Counted from the first letter of the stretch, positions 8,687 through 17,808 are shown. The stretch: DNA of 64,000 nucleotides from Acidobacteriota bacterium (GCA_040756905.1 JBFLYD010000028.1:10278-74277), one strand, 5' to 3'. The notes: generated from the sequence alone by a model not told the origin. Numbers and translations: made by a program.

Positions 8687-9265
8687 ATGATTAAATTAAA
8701 TTTATTAACAAAGGCAGAAAAGCTCCCTAAAAAAAGAGTTAAGGTAAAAAGAGAGAAACTGAGAGAAGCTGAAAAACCTCGAATATTACTTCTTATTCTC
8801 GTCCTTATTTTATCTTTTGGATTTATCAGTTATTCTTACATCTGGATAAATGATGGAATAAAAAATGAAAAAGCTCAACTTGAGAATCTAAAGAAGAAGA
8901 AAAAGGAACTGGAACAAATTATAAAAGATTTAAAAAATTATCAGAATATTAAGAATGAACTGCAAATGAAAATAAATATTGTAAAAGAAATAAAAGCAGG
9001 CCAGAAGGTTCCAATTTTATTAATGTATCAGTTGAGTAAAAATCTGCCAGACCTTGTATGGTTGAAAGAATTGAGATTTTTTAACGGAAAATTGACTATC
9101 AGTGGGAGTGCATTTTCCAACACTTTGATTGCTGATTTTATAAGAAATCTTGATTATTCCGGGTATTTTAAAAATATAAACTTAAAAGAGACCTCCAAAA
9201 AAACTGTTTCAGGCGGAAATGAAATATTTGATTTTTCATTAGAATCAGAATTTTTAAGAGAATAA
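8687..9265 (+). CDS. pilN: Type IV pilus inner-membrane protein PilN
   Basis: 192 residues. It opens with MIKLNLL, the conserved PilM-binding segment, and carries one transmembrane helix around 32-52. A coiled coil (about 55-100) and a ferredoxin-like periplasmic domain follow, with the typical LPDLVWLKEL motif. It starts immediately after the pilM stop and ends 1 base before pilO. Confidence 0.9.
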   Translation: MIKLNLLTKAEKLPKKRVKVKREKLREAEKPRILLLILVLILSFGFISYSYIWINDGIKNEKAQLENLKKKKKELEQIIKDLKNYQNIKNELQMKINIVKEIKAGQKVPILLMYQLSKNLPDLVWLKELRFFNGKLTISGSAFSNTLIADFIRNLDYSGYFKNINLKETSKKTVSGGNEIFDFSLESEFLRE

Positions 9266-9266
9266 G

Positions 9267-9902
9267 ATGGACGTTAAGAGGATCGGAGCTTCAGGTCAAT
9301 TTATAGTTTTTTTTATTTTTGGTTTGATGATATATGGACTGTTCTATTTTGCTTATTTTTCAGGAAGATATTCAGAGTATAAATTTCTTAGGAATGAAAG
9401 AGAAAAGTTAGAAGAGGAAATAAGATTAGGAGAGAGAAAAAGAAGAGATGCTAAAATATTGAAAAGGGATCTCGAAAATCTTGATAGGGAATTGAAACAG
9501 CTCAAGGAGACTCTGCCTGAAAAAAAGGAAATCAGTGATATATTAAGAAATATTCAAGATTTAGCAACGATATCCAATCTTTCGATTACAAGATTTTCTC
9601 CCAAAGGAGAGATAAGTAAGGGAATGTATTTAGAATGGCCAATCTCAATTTCCCTGATTGGTTCTTATCACAATTTCGGATATTTTTTGAATAATCTGTT
9701 CGAGTTTAAAAAAATTTTTAATATGGATAATCTAATTATCGGAGCCCTTTCAAAACAGAGTGATAACATGACAGTGAGTATTTCATTTGATGTTACTACA
9801 TACATTCTTTCTGAACCTGCCTCCTCTTCTAAAGAAAAACTGAAAAAAGAGCTGGAGAGAAAAAAAGAACAAAAAAAGGAAAAAATAGAAGAAATTATAT
9901 GA
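9267..9902 (+). CDS. pilO: Type IV pilus inner-membrane protein PilO
   Basis: 211 residues: a transmembrane helix about 12-32, a charged coiled coil about 36-85, then a LPEKKEISDILRNIQDLA segment and a periplasmic ferredoxin-like domain (YHNFGYFLNNLFEFKKIFNM) typical of PilO. The C-terminal 25 residues are a Lys/Glu-rich tail not seen in standard PilO. The stop overlaps the next start by 4 bases. Confidence 0.9.
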   Translation: MDVKRIGASGQFIVFFIFGLMIYGLFYFAYFSGRYSEYKFLRNEREKLEEEIRLGERKRRDAKILKRDLENLDRELKQLKETLPEKKEISDILRNIQDLATISNLSITRFSPKGEISKGMYLEWPISISLIGSYHNFGYFLNNLFEFKKIFNMDNLIIGALSKQSDNMTVSISFDVTTYILSEPASSSKEKLKKELERKKEQKKEKIEEII

Positions 9903-10363
9903 GAAAGAGTCAGCTAATTTTTTTATCAATTTTTTTATTTTCAGGTACTTTGTTGCTGCCTCAGGAAGAGAAAAAAGAAAAGGAGGCTTTCTCCAATAAA
10001 AAAAGTCCTTACATTGAAGAATTTATTTATAATCCAGAAGGAAGGAGAGACCCTTTTAAAAATCTTCTAAATGTTCAAGTAAGCCAGGAAGCAGAAAGAC
10101 CAGAAAATCTCTCAGGTCAGGCTGCTCTCCTTGTCTCAGAAGTTACTCTTATTGGCATCTCAAAATATAAAGGAGAATACTGGGCAATTGTAAATGCACC
10201 AGATGGTTTCCCCTATTTTCTGAAAAAGGGGGACAAATTATTCGATGGATATGTATTTAGCATAGATGAGACAAGCATTACCTTTAGAATAGAAGAGAAA
10301 AAATCTGGATCAAAGATTAAGCATCGAGATGTGATAAAGAAATTACATCAAGAGGAGGATTAA
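9899..10363 (+). CDS. pilP: Type IV pilus assembly protein PilP
   Basis: 154 residues with an N-terminal hydrophobic export signal (about 1-20). No lipobox Cys is apparent, unlike classical PilP. EFIYNPEGRRDPFKNLL near 40-56 is the PilP hallmark that docks on PilQ. A small beta-rich HR domain follows (LVSEVTLIGISKYKGEYWAIV). It starts inside pilO's end and shares its last base with the pilQ start. Confidence 0.85.
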   Translation: MRKSQLIFLSIFLFSGTLLLPQEEKKEKEAFSNKKSPYIEEFIYNPEGRRDPFKNLLNVQVSQEAERPENLSGQAALLVSEVTLIGISKYKGEYWAIVNAPDGFPYFLKKGDKLFDGYVFSIDETSITFRIEEKKSGSKIKHRDVIKKLHQEED

Positions 10364-12561
10364 TGAGAAAATATACTTTCCTTTTATTGATTATTTTCTT
10401 ACTTTCTATAAATTTTTTAATCGCTGAAGAAGAGAAAATAGAACTGAAGGAAATAAATTGGAAAATTCATATAGATAAAACAGTTATAAACCTGATGACA
10501 TCTTCTCTTTATCCCCTTCCTCATATATATTCATTAAAAGAGAATCCTCTTATAGTTGTAATGGAGTTAAAGGGAATAAAACTTGGTAACATAAAAAATG
10601 AATATGAGATATCTTCTCCTCTTGTTAATAAGATAAAAATAGTTGATTTAAATAAGGGAGATTTCCAAGTGCATTTTGCTCTGAACAAAATTTCTCCTTA
10701 TAGAGTTTTCTTTGATAAAGAAATACTTTCGATTGAGTTTTTTGATGTGGAAAGAGTTTTAGACCCTGAATTAGAAGAGCTATATCAAAAAAGTGAATTA
10801 GAGAGGGCAAATCCTTCAATACTTGAAGATATTAAAGTTAAAAAAGATAAAGATACATTAGAAGTTACAATGTTTTTCAGTTCTGAAATGAGCTATCAAA
10901 ATTTTACTCTTGAGAATCCCAAAAGGATTGTTTTTGACTTTTTGAATTCTAAAAGTAATATGAAGACCCAAGTTATAAATGTTGGACTGAATGGTGTGGA
11001 GAAAATTAGAATAAGTCAATTTATAAAAGATAACCCGGATGTTACTCGAATTGTTTTTGACATAGGTGGGCAAGATTTTCCGATTTATGAAATAGAAAGA
11101 AAAGAAAAAATTTTAAAAATTTATTTCAAACAAAAAATTCAAGAACAGAGCGAAAAAAATGAAAAAGAAATGGAATTGAAACGTTCTGATGTTGAAAGAA
11201 TCAATCCTGAAGATCCTGAAAAGGATGGAGAGAATAAGTTATCAGATTCCAACGAGAAAAGTCAGAAAGAAAATCAGGCTAAAGAAGAAGCTGAGGAGAA
11301 GAAATATAAAGGTGAAAAGATTTCTTTCAGGCTGAAAGATGCAGATATAAGAGATGTATTAAGGTTTATTGCAACTCAAGCAAATTTAAATATCATAATA
11401 GACCCTGAGGTTGCAGGAAAAGTTACATGCGAACTGATTGAGATTCCCTGGGATCAGGCACTTGAGTTTATATTGAGAACGAATGGTCTTGGAATGATTT
11501 TAGAGGAGAACATCCTCCGGATTGCAAGAGTTGATGTTTTGGCTAGGGAAGAACAGGATAAGCAGAGATTGAGGGATGCGAAGTTACTCGCAGGCGAGTT
11601 AAAAATTGTGACAAAAACCCTGAGCTATGCTAAGGCAGAGTCCATAAAATCAATCTTAGAAAAACAGCTTTCATCCCGAGGAGAGATTATTGTAGATTCG
11701 AGAACGAATACTTTAATAATTTCTGATATCGAGGATAGAATTTCAGCTATAGATAAATTAATCCAGACTCTTGATAAAGCTACTCCTCAGGTTTCAATCG
11801 AGGCGAGAATTATAGAGACAAATGTAAATTATATTCAGAGCCTTGGAATTCAGTGGGGTTTTAATGTCATAGCAGATTCTTCATACGGAAACCAGACAAC
11901 ATTAAAATTTCCAAGTAGTATTTATGTAAACGGGACTGGAATCTCAGGAACACAAGCAGGAGGGATTCAGGGAGTTTTAGGAGGATATGCAATAAACCTC
12001 CCTGCCCCAGCGTTTACAACTGGAATTGGCGTTTCCCTTGGAAATGTTCTTGATACTTTTAGACTGGACATGGCTCTCACTGCAATGGAAACCTATGGAA
12101 AGGGAAAGATTCTTTCAGCTCCGAAAATAACTGCTCAGAATAACGAAAGAGCAGAAATAATGCAGGGGAGACAGATACCAGTTCAAACAGTAGCTAATAA
12201 TACTGTAACAACAAGGTATGTAAATGCTGCTTTAGAGCTTCATGTCACTCCCCAAATAACTGCTGAGGGAACGATAATCATGGATATTGAAATAAACAAT
12301 AATGCTGCAGATTTTGCAAATCTTGTTCAGGGAATTCCTCCAATAATTACGCAGAGTGCAAGGACAACTGTGCTTGTTAAAGATGGGGGAACTGCTGTGA
12401 TCGGAGGGATATACCGGGTGGAAGATACAGAAGCATACAATAGAGTTCCAGGCATCTCAAAGGTTCCAATTCTTGGATATTTATTTAGGGGAACTATGAA
12501 AACAAGAGCTGATAGAGAATTGCTGATTTTTATAACACCGCGTATTGTAAGGGGAGGGTAA
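10363..12561 (+). CDS. pilQ: Type IV pilus secretin PilQ
   Basis: 732 residues with a signal peptide (1-21). Two AMIN-like peptidoglycan-binding regions lie at about 35-125 and 145-245 and are followed by a charged low-complexity linker (about 255-315). Next come an STN/N0 domain (ISFRLKDADIRDVLRFIATQ), a secretin N1-type domain (TLSYAKAESIKSILEKQLSS) and the C-terminal secretin barrel, ending with RADRELLIFITPRIV. It forms the outer-membrane pore through which the pilus passes. It is the last core pilus gene here; motor, pilin and platform genes are not in the window. Confidence 0.95.
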   Translation: MRKYTFLLLIIFLLSINFLIAEEEKIELKEINWKIHIDKTVINLMTSSLYPLPHIYSLKENPLIVVMELKGIKLGNIKNEYEISSPLVNKIKIVDLNKGDFQVHFALNKISPYRVFFDKEILSIEFFDVERVLDPELEELYQKSELERANPSILEDIKVKKDKDTLEVTMFFSSEMSYQNFTLENPKRIVFDFLNSKSNMKTQVINVGLNGVEKIRISQFIKDNPDVTRIVFDIGGQDFPIYEIERKEKILKIYFKQKIQEQSEKNEKEMELKRSDVERINPEDPEKDGENKLSDSNEKSQKENQAKEEAEEKKYKGEKISFRLKDADIRDVLRFIATQANLNIIIDPEVAGKVTCELIEIPWDQALEFILRTNGLGMILEENILRIARVDVLAREEQDKQRLRDAKLLAGELKIVTKTLSYAKAESIKSILEKQLSSRGEIIVDSRTNTLIISDIEDRISAIDKLIQTLDKATPQVSIEARIIETNVNYIQSLGIQWGFNVIADSSYGNQTTLKFPSSIYVNGTGISGTQAGGIQGVLGGYAINLPAPAFTTGIGVSLGNVLDTFRLDMALTAMETYGKGKILSAPKITAQNNERAEIMQGRQIPVQTVANNTVTTRYVNAALELHVTPQITAEGTIIMDIEINNNAADFANLVQGIPPIITQSARTTVLVKDGGTAVIGGIYRVEDTEAYNRVPGISKVPILGYLFRGTMKTRADRELLIFITPRIVRGG

Positions 12562-12562
12562 A

Positions 12563-13120
12563 ATGTCATTAAAGAAGACATGTGTTGGGGTTGTAATTGC
12601 ATTGATGTTTTCCTTTCTGTTAAGTTCATGTAATGTTCTGGAAAATAAGACTCAATCAAATACAATGCTTATAGTGGAATCTATTAAAGGCATTGACCAA
12701 CAGGGCAATCTCTCATCTTTTCTTATTTCTAATGTCTCAGACATATTCTCAGACTTTGCCAGAGTAACAATAAGAGCAGAGCTTTTGAATCCGAATAAAA
12801 CTCCCACTGTATATAATGATGTTAAACTTGAGAGATATATAGTTTCTTACAAAAGAAATGATGGAAAAAATGAAGAGGGGACTGATGTGCCATACAGGTA
12901 TGAATCGAGGCTAACCGAATATATTCAGGCAGGTACAAGTATTACAATTGACATTATTGTGGTAAATTACCTGGCAAAGAAATATCCTCCGCTTATCTCT
13001 TTAAAAAATAGTTCATCTTTGCTCGAGGTGGATGCAACAATAGATTTTTATGGACATGATGTAGCGGGAAAAGGCGTGAAGACATCGGGAATGCTCAGGA
13101 TAATATTTAAGAGTAATTGA
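12563..13120 (+). CDS. Lipoprotein of unknown function following pilQ
   Basis: 185 residues. The signal sequence ends in a lipobox, LLSSC, with the acylated Cys at about residue 23. The mature part is predicted beta-rich and has no motif I recognise. It starts 1 base after the pilQ stop, so it is very likely co-transcribed. An accessory role in pilus assembly or secretin positioning is inference from position only. Confidence 0.75.
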   Translation: MSLKKTCVGVVIALMFSFLLSSCNVLENKTQSNTMLIVESIKGIDQQGNLSSFLISNVSDIFSDFARVTIRAELLNPNKTPTVYNDVKLERYIVSYKRNDGKNEEGTDVPYRYESRLTEYIQAGTSITIDIIVVNYLAKKYPPLISLKNSSSLLEVDATIDFYGHDVAGKGVKTSGMLRIIFKSN

Positions 13121-13135
13121 GAATGGAGAAATTTA

Positions 13136-13738
13136 ATGAATAAAAAATTTTTAATAATTGTTGTGAGCTTTTTCTTCATGAGTCTTTCATGTAAAAGAGA
13201 AGAAGTCATCCAGCCTGAACCTGTAACCACTCCTCAGACTGAGTACTATATACTTCAGGGCACAGCAAATCCATCTATTTTGTTTGCCGGAGATGATGTC
13301 CAGAGATCAATTATTAAGGTTATTCTGAAGAGTTACAAGGGAGACCCTGTTTCTAATGTTTCCATTTATTTTGAAACCTGGTGGGATTACACCCTTAAAA
13401 TTTTAACAAAAAATTTAGCTGGTGTTGTTCAGAGTGAACAGACAAAGGAAGGGTTTGAAAAGTGTGATATAGGAAGATTTGAACCAAGAACAGTAGATAT
13501 ATTTGGAGTTGTTGGCGAGGCAAAAACAGATTCTTCAGGAACTGCTACTATAACCTATTGCGGTCCGAACAAGTGGGAGGCAAGGGATAGAACAAACTGG
13601 AGTGTTACTTCAGGAAGCACAATTTACGAATATAAAATAACGATAAACAATTTTTACATAAAAGCATACTGGAATAGCGATGTTTTTGGTGAAATATATT
13701 CATTGATTCCAATAAAAATAATAATTGGATATATTTAG
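13136..13738 (+). CDS. Lipoprotein with Ig-like (Big-type) domain
   Basis: 200 residues with a signal and lipobox (MSLSC, Cys at about residue 20). The pattern PSILFAGDDVQRSIIKVILKS...GDPVSNVSIYFET, followed by GEAKTDSSGTATITY, is that of a bacterial Ig-like/invasin-type domain in which a substituted loop is followed by TDSSGTA. The ending is hydrophobic (YSLIPIKIIIGYI). It lies in the pilus operon, 15 bases after the previous lipoprotein, and abuts the TPR gene. Function unknown; surface adhesion or structural support is inference. Confidence 0.7.
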   Translation: MNKKFLIIVVSFFFMSLSCKREEVIQPEPVTTPQTEYYILQGTANPSILFAGDDVQRSIIKVILKSYKGDPVSNVSIYFETWWDYTLKILTKNLAGVVQSEQTKEGFEKCDIGRFEPRTVDIFGVVGEAKTDSSGTATITYCGPNKWEARDRTNWSVTSGSTIYEYKITINNFYIKAYWNSDVFGEIYSLIPIKIIIGYI

Positions 13739-14419
13739 ATGGATTCATCGATAGAAGAACTAGAAGAAAAAATAAAGGAGAATCCTGAGGCTAAATATTA
13801 TTTCCAGTTATCTGAAGAGTATTCCAAAATTGACAATGTGGAAAAGGCTATTGAATGTTGTGAAAAGGGCCTTGAATTAAATCCTGAATCAGTTTCAGGA
13901 AAAGTTATGCTTGCTCAACTTCTATACAAAGCAGAAGATTATAAGAGAGCACGCTATTTTTTAACTCAGGTTTATAAAGAAACTCCTGACAATTTAAACG
14001 CTTTGAAATTACTTGGAAATATTTATTTTAAAGAAAATGAACTTGATAGAGCAAAAGAAATAATGGAGAAAATTTTATTTTTTTATCCTTTCGATAAAGA
14101 TGCTCCTGAAATGCTAAAAGAAATAAATGAATCTTTGAAAACAAATAAAAGTCAAACTGAAAAACAAGAAGAATTGCAGATCAATCATGAGGAGAGTCCA
14201 TTCCTGACGCTCACAATGGCTGAGATCCTGGAATCCCAGGGCATCTATAATAAAGCAATCGAAATATACAGAAAAATATACGAAAAAGAAAAAAATGAAG
14301 AAATTGATTACAGGATAAGATTATTGGAAAAAAGTATATCAGAGAATTTTAATTATCCTCTTTACATAAAAAAACTGACCTACCTTCTCGAAAAGCTTAA
14401 AAATATATTCAGTCATTAA
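13739..14419 (+). CDS. TPR-repeat protein at the end of the pilus operon
   Basis: 226 residues without a signal peptide. At least three tetratricopeptide units are visible in the N-terminal half (YFQLSEEYSKIDNVEKAIEC, AQLLYKAEDYKRARYFLTQV, LLGNIYFKENELDRAKEIM), and a further one near 165-195 (MAEILESQGIYNKAIEIYRKI). TPR proteins are scaffolds; a PilF-like role in secretin assembly is possible, but the absence of a lipobox and the domain arrangement do not prove it. The start directly follows the previous stop. Confidence 0.8.
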   Translation: MDSSIEELEEKIKENPEAKYYFQLSEEYSKIDNVEKAIECCEKGLELNPESVSGKVMLAQLLYKAEDYKRARYFLTQVYKETPDNLNALKLLGNIYFKENELDRAKEIMEKILFFYPFDKDAPEMLKEINESLKTNKSQTEKQEELQINHEESPFLTLTMAEILESQGIYNKAIEIYRKIYEKEKNEEIDYRIRLLEKSISENFNYPLYIKKLTYLLEKLKNIFSH

Positions 14420-14470
14420 AACCCCTTCGAAATTGCAAAAAGTAGAAATAGTTGGAACGGCGCTATCAAT

Positions 14471-14499
14471 TTGACATTGAAAAAAGATAAATCTAAAAT
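14471..14499 (+). promoter_or_regulatory. Consensus promoter of tRNA-Val
   Basis: TTGACA at 14471-14476, a 17-base spacer and TAAAAT at 14494-14499. Predicted transcription begins a few bases before the tRNA at 14512. This is among the best sigma70-type promoters in the window. Confidence 0.8.
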
Positions 14500-14511
14500 C
14501 AAAAATAGACT

Positions 14512-14586
14512 GGGCGATTAACTCAGGGGTAGAGTGCTACCTTCACACGGTAGAAGTCAGAGGTTCAAATCCTCTATCGCCCACCA
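14512..14586 (+). tRNA. tRNA-Val (CAC), CCA encoded
   Basis: Acceptor GGGCGAT pairs with ATCGCCC. The anticodon stem CTACC/GGTAG carries loop TTCACAC, anticodon CAC. The T arm is AGAGGTTCAAATCCTCT, the discriminator is A, and CCA is encoded at 14584-14586. Confidence 0.94.
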
Positions 14587-14634
14587 CTTTATTTTCAATG
14601 ACTTGCACGGTCTTATGAGCTTCAGTGGGAAATC

Positions 14635-15447
14635 ATGAAAATTTTTTATCCCAGAACAATTACTGAAAATCTTTTAAAAGAAAATATAGCCAATCAAATT
14701 GAGGGAGAGATTTTGTACTATCAAATAATTTCCTCTGAACGCATAAGAGAGCCTTATCAAATTAAGAATAAAGAGTATGCTGATTATCTTAGGGGGGTGA
14801 AAAGGATTACAGATGATGTTGGAGATTTTATCATGGGCTACTTGCCTCTATTTTCGTCCAAGAGAAAGGATTTCAGTTATATTCGAAAAAAGTCGGAATT
14901 TTTAACCAAACATGAAAATTTGCTGAAGGTAAGAGTAAAAACTGATAAAGAAGATAAACTTCTTAAAATGATCTTTGAACAACCTTCATTTGTTTTAATC
15001 CTCTTAATTTTATTTAAAAGTCGTGGACAATCTCTCTACATAATCGAGCGCTATAGCTCTAAAATTTCATATGTGATTGGTGACCCGGAGAATCCAAAAA
15101 CTGATGATTATTTTATTGATAATGCTATGGAAGAGCTATGGCATGTGGCTATTTACCCTTATCTTGTTGAAAAGGAGAATATATCTCTTAAAAATGGGAA
15201 GCCATTGGATGATAAAAACTTCAAGAAAATGCTTGTTAAAGAAGGGGAAAGATTGAGCAGGCTTTTCACTTTTGCATCAATTGATGAGTTCAGACTTAAG
15301 AAGGATTATAAAGATGTTAAATCCGATAGAATTATCGAGGAAAGAGAAAAGTTTTTAGTTGAGGAAATTAAAAGAATGGGAATAAAAAGAGCGGTAAAAG
15401 AGGTCGGAAAATCCAAAGGGATTCTCGATTTTAGAAGGGAAACATAA
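14635..15447 (+). CDS. Hypothetical protein, orphan
   Basis: A 270-residue protein I do not recognise. It has no signal peptide. There is one mildly hydrophobic stretch (SFVLILLILF, about 122-131) and an acidic/basic C-terminal helix (EREKFLVEEIKRMGIKRAVKEVGK). The codon pattern is like the neighbours, so it is probably a real gene. It is a single gene between tRNA-Val and a minus-strand gene. No function can be proposed from sequence alone. Confidence 0.6.
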   Translation: MKIFYPRTITENLLKENIANQIEGEILYYQIISSERIREPYQIKNKEYADYLRGVKRITDDVGDFIMGYLPLFSSKRKDFSYIRKKSEFLTKHENLLKVRVKTDKEDKLLKMIFEQPSFVLILLILFKSRGQSLYIIERYSSKISYVIGDPENPKTDDYFIDNAMEELWHVAIYPYLVEKENISLKNGKPLDDKNFKKMLVKEGERLSRLFTFASIDEFRLKKDYKDVKSDRIIEEREKFLVEEIKRMGIKRAVKEVGKSKGILDFRRET

Positions 15448-15523
15448 ATCAGCATGCTCGCAACAGTCCCGGATGATTTAGAGTTTCAGAATTAAAATCC
15501 AAAAGATAATAAAAAATCTCATA

Positions 15524-16348
15524 TCAGCGACCGTATATATATTTATATATGGAGCAATTCTTAAGTTGTTCCCTAATTTTGGATTTCATTTCTGCTTTGT
15601 CACGTAGCTTGTACTCTTTATCATAAAACAACCAGGCTTCCCTTTCCTTTCCAGCATAAATGTAGGTAAGGCTGACCTGAAGAATCATGGAAAGATACTT
15701 TCCCATACTGTCATCATACGTTGTAAAATTTGTCCTCCCATTGAATTCTTTCACTTTTTTTATATCTTCCTCAATTCCTTGGGTTATGTATGGGGAAAAT
15801 TTAGTATTAGCTGGAATATAACATTTCATGTTCTTATCATATTTGAAAACAGCAATTGGAAATGGCGAAATGGCATGGGAAAGACGATCGAAATAGTCAA
15901 ATGTTAAGATTAATTGTGAAAATTCAAACACTCCATCTTGATCAAGATCCACAGGTTGTAACGGGTAGCCTACAGAATATTCTTGACTGTCGTAGATTAC
16001 TCGGAAATCAGGAGAGAAATTTATAATCCAGTATGACCAGCAACAATGAGCACCACCAGAGTATTGTTCTACGATGAGCTGTTTCTCATCCCTACCCAAA
16101 AAGGCAAATAAACCAAATTGGGTCATTTCTTTCCTATAGCCGTTCTCAAATGTAAATATGATTTTCCCATCTTTCTTGAGAGTAGCAAACCAAACACCTT
16201 TTTGTGAGTCGTAGGACTTCTTAACTTCGTAACCCTTATATAAAAGTGTGTCTTCTTTGGTAAAAATGCTGTCAATGGTTTGGGAAAAAAGAAAACTATC
16301 CATAAATATTTTCAACAAAAGAAAAGTTTTAAATATGCTATATCTCAT
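15524..16348 (-). CDS. Exported hypothetical protein
   Basis: 274 residues with an N-terminal signal-like segment (about 1-22, ending near LFSQ) and an excellent gaaggaggttt ribosome site. DLDQDGVFEFSQL in the middle resembles a calcium-type DxDxDG loop. SGGAHCCWSYWIINF contains a vicinal Cys pair. The remainder is predicted beta-rich, then helical at the C-terminus. Periplasmic or surface location is inferred; function unknown. Confidence 0.65.
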   Translation of the reverse strand: MRYSIFKTFLLLKIFMDSFLFSQTIDSIFTKEDTLLYKGYEVKKSYDSQKGVWFATLKKDGKIIFTFENGYRKEMTQFGLFAFLGRDEKQLIVEQYSGGAHCCWSYWIINFSPDFRVIYDSQEYSVGYPLQPVDLDQDGVFEFSQLILTFDYFDRLSHAISPFPIAVFKYDKNMKCYIPANTKFSPYITQGIEEDIKKVKEFNGRTNFTTYDDSMGKYLSMILQVSLTYIYAGKEREAWLFYDKEYKLRDKAEMKSKIREQLKNCSIYKYIYGR

Positions 16349-16432
16349 AAACCTCCTTCATCCATCCTTTTAGATAATCCTGCCTTCCCAGAGCTCTTCG
16401 AGGAATCTTCGCCATTATAAAATTTTTCGTTT

Positions 16433-16768
16433 TTATAATTTATTATTAATGGTTACTTTCCCCTTAAAAATTTTGTAAACAAATGCAGTATAAGCAATTA
16501 CAATAGGAAGACCTACAAGAGCAAACATGAGCATAATTTTTAAGGATAATTCGCCAGAGGAGGTGTTATATATTGTTAGGCTTAAAGATGAATCGTTGCT
16601 TGCTTTAACTAAATTGGGATAGTGAATTGACCCAATGATCCCCCACAGTCCAATAAAAATGAGGGAGGAAATAGAAAATGAAATCCAGCTGCCAGACCAA
16701 ACTGAATACGGGATAACAAGACTGCATCCATTTTTGCGCCTCCTTGGTATTAAAGCATCTGTTTTCAT
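16433..16768 (-). pseudogene. C-terminal remnant of cytochrome bd oxidase subunit II (cydB)
   Basis: An open frame of 111 codons. The last ~75 residues match the end of CydB: a transmembrane helix, then YPNLV, then the signature LSLTIYNTSSGELSLKIML, then ALVGLPIVIAYTAFVYKIFKGKV. Full CydB is about 340-380 residues; here only the final helices remain and the N-terminal ~25 residues are unrelated. No cydA is nearby. It is read as a decayed gene rather than a functional oxidase subunit. Confidence 0.75.
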
Positions 16769-16827
16769 TTTAGACTAAGTTAGATTATAATACGATTTTC
16801 TAATTAAATAAATGAAGGAAAGGAATA

Positions 16828-16950
16828 ATGGAGTTTAAATCTATTAAAGAAATAATAGATTTTGCAAAGGAGAGAGAGAAGAATTTGTTTTTTTCTAACC
16901 AAAGGCCACATCAAGTATCATCATTGAGACAAAGCCTACCAATGCACTGA
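16828..16950 (+). pseudogene. Truncated N-terminus of a ferritin-like/rubrerythrin-type gene
   Basis: A good aaggaaagg ribosome site and ATG open a 40-codon frame. Its first 18 residues, MEFKSIKEIIDFAKEREK, resemble the first helix of ferritin-like domain proteins. After about 16881 the similarity stops and the frame runs into the 3' end of the ZIP gene on the other strand. This suggests a deletion joined the start of this gene to the ZIP gene's flank. The match is short, so identity is tentative. Confidence 0.4.
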
Positions 16951-17695
16951 AAGTAGCCAGATCTGTGTTTTCAGCTCTCTGTGACTCAGGGATTATCTCT
17001 TCGATGACAACATAGATCATTGCTCCAGCAGCAAAGGCCATTGCGTAAGGTAGAATAGAATGAAATACAGTAACGGAAAGAGCTCCAATAAGACCTGCAA
17101 TTGGTTCAACTATTGCAGATAATTGTCCATACCAGAAACTTTTAAAACGCGAGACTCCTCCGCTTCTTAATGGCATGGATATGGCAATTCCTTCCGGGAA
17201 GTTTTGGATGCCTATTCCAATTGCAAGAGCAACTGCTCCTGCAAGAGTAGCAGAAGGAATGTCAGAGGCCAATGCGCCAAAAGCCACACCAACTGCCAAT
17301 CCCTCAGGTATGTTATGTAAAGTTACAGCGAGAAAAAGAAGGGTACTCTGGTGAAAATGAGTCCTGATTCCTTCTGCATTTTCCACAGGAAAGCCAAGGT
17401 GAAGATGGGGAAGGAACTTATCGATTAACCAGATAAAAAGACTTCCGATTAAAAATCCCGTTGCAGCAGGAAACCACACAAAAGCTCCTTTACCTTTTGA
17501 CATTTCAAGAGAAGGAGCAAGAAGTGACCAGTAACTGGCGGCAATCATTACTCCTGCAGCAAATCCTAACATGCTGTCAAGAATTTTTCGATTTGGTTGC
17601 TTAATGAAAAAAACAAGGGAAGCACCAATGGCAGTAACTGTCCAGGTAAATCCAGTGGCAATCAGGGCAAGTATTAGAGGATTAAGGGTTTTCAT
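16895..17695 (-). CDS. ZIP family divalent metal transporter
   Basis: 266 residues from the ATG at 17695 (a GTG two codons earlier is possible). About eight transmembrane helices. The metal-path signatures are HNIPEGLAVGVAFG in helix 4 and NFPEGIAISMPL in helix 5, typical of bacterial ZupT/GufA-type ZIP carriers, plus a His-containing loop (FLPHLHLGF). Predicted to import zinc or related cations across the inner membrane. It stands alone with its own promoter. Confidence 0.92.
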   Translation of the reverse strand: MKTLNPLILALIATGFTWTVTAIGASLVFFIKQPNRKILDSMLGFAAGVMIAASYWSLLAPSLEMSKGKGAFVWFPAATGFLIGSLFIWLIDKFLPHLHLGFPVENAEGIRTHFHQSTLLFLAVTLHNIPEGLAVGVAFGALASDIPSATLAGAVALAIGIGIQNFPEGIAISMPLRSGGVSRFKSFWYGQLSAIVEPIAGLIGALSVTVFHSILPYAMAFAAGAMIYVVIEEIIPESQRAENTDLATFSALVGFVSMMILDVAFG

Positions 17696-17779
17696 TTTCA
17701 CTTCTCGATTTCTTTACATCCATTAGTTCTCCTTTTTTAGATTCTTTTTTATTTTCCATTTTTCAAAAACATCTTTATA

Positions 17780-17808
17780 AGACTAAATGGATGCCGCAAA
17801 CAAGTCAA
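17780..17808 (-). promoter_or_regulatory. Promoter of the ZIP transporter gene
   Basis: On the minus strand, TTGACT (17803-17808), a 17-base spacer and TAGTCT (17780-17785), about 85 bases before the start. No obvious Zur-like operator could be recognised by eye. Confidence 0.5.

Noticed and set aside
16338-16415. A 25-codon minus-strand frame (MAKIPRRALGRQDYLKGWMK...) overlapping the start of the 15.5-16.3 kb gene
   Set aside because: No ribosome site and no clear family; the length is within chance expectation. It may be another gene fragment but cannot be supported.
16433-16768. Functional small membrane protein instead of cydB remnant
   Set aside because: The matching part is exactly the C-terminal end of CydB and no cydA is adjacent. 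A short functional product cannot be excluded but has no support.
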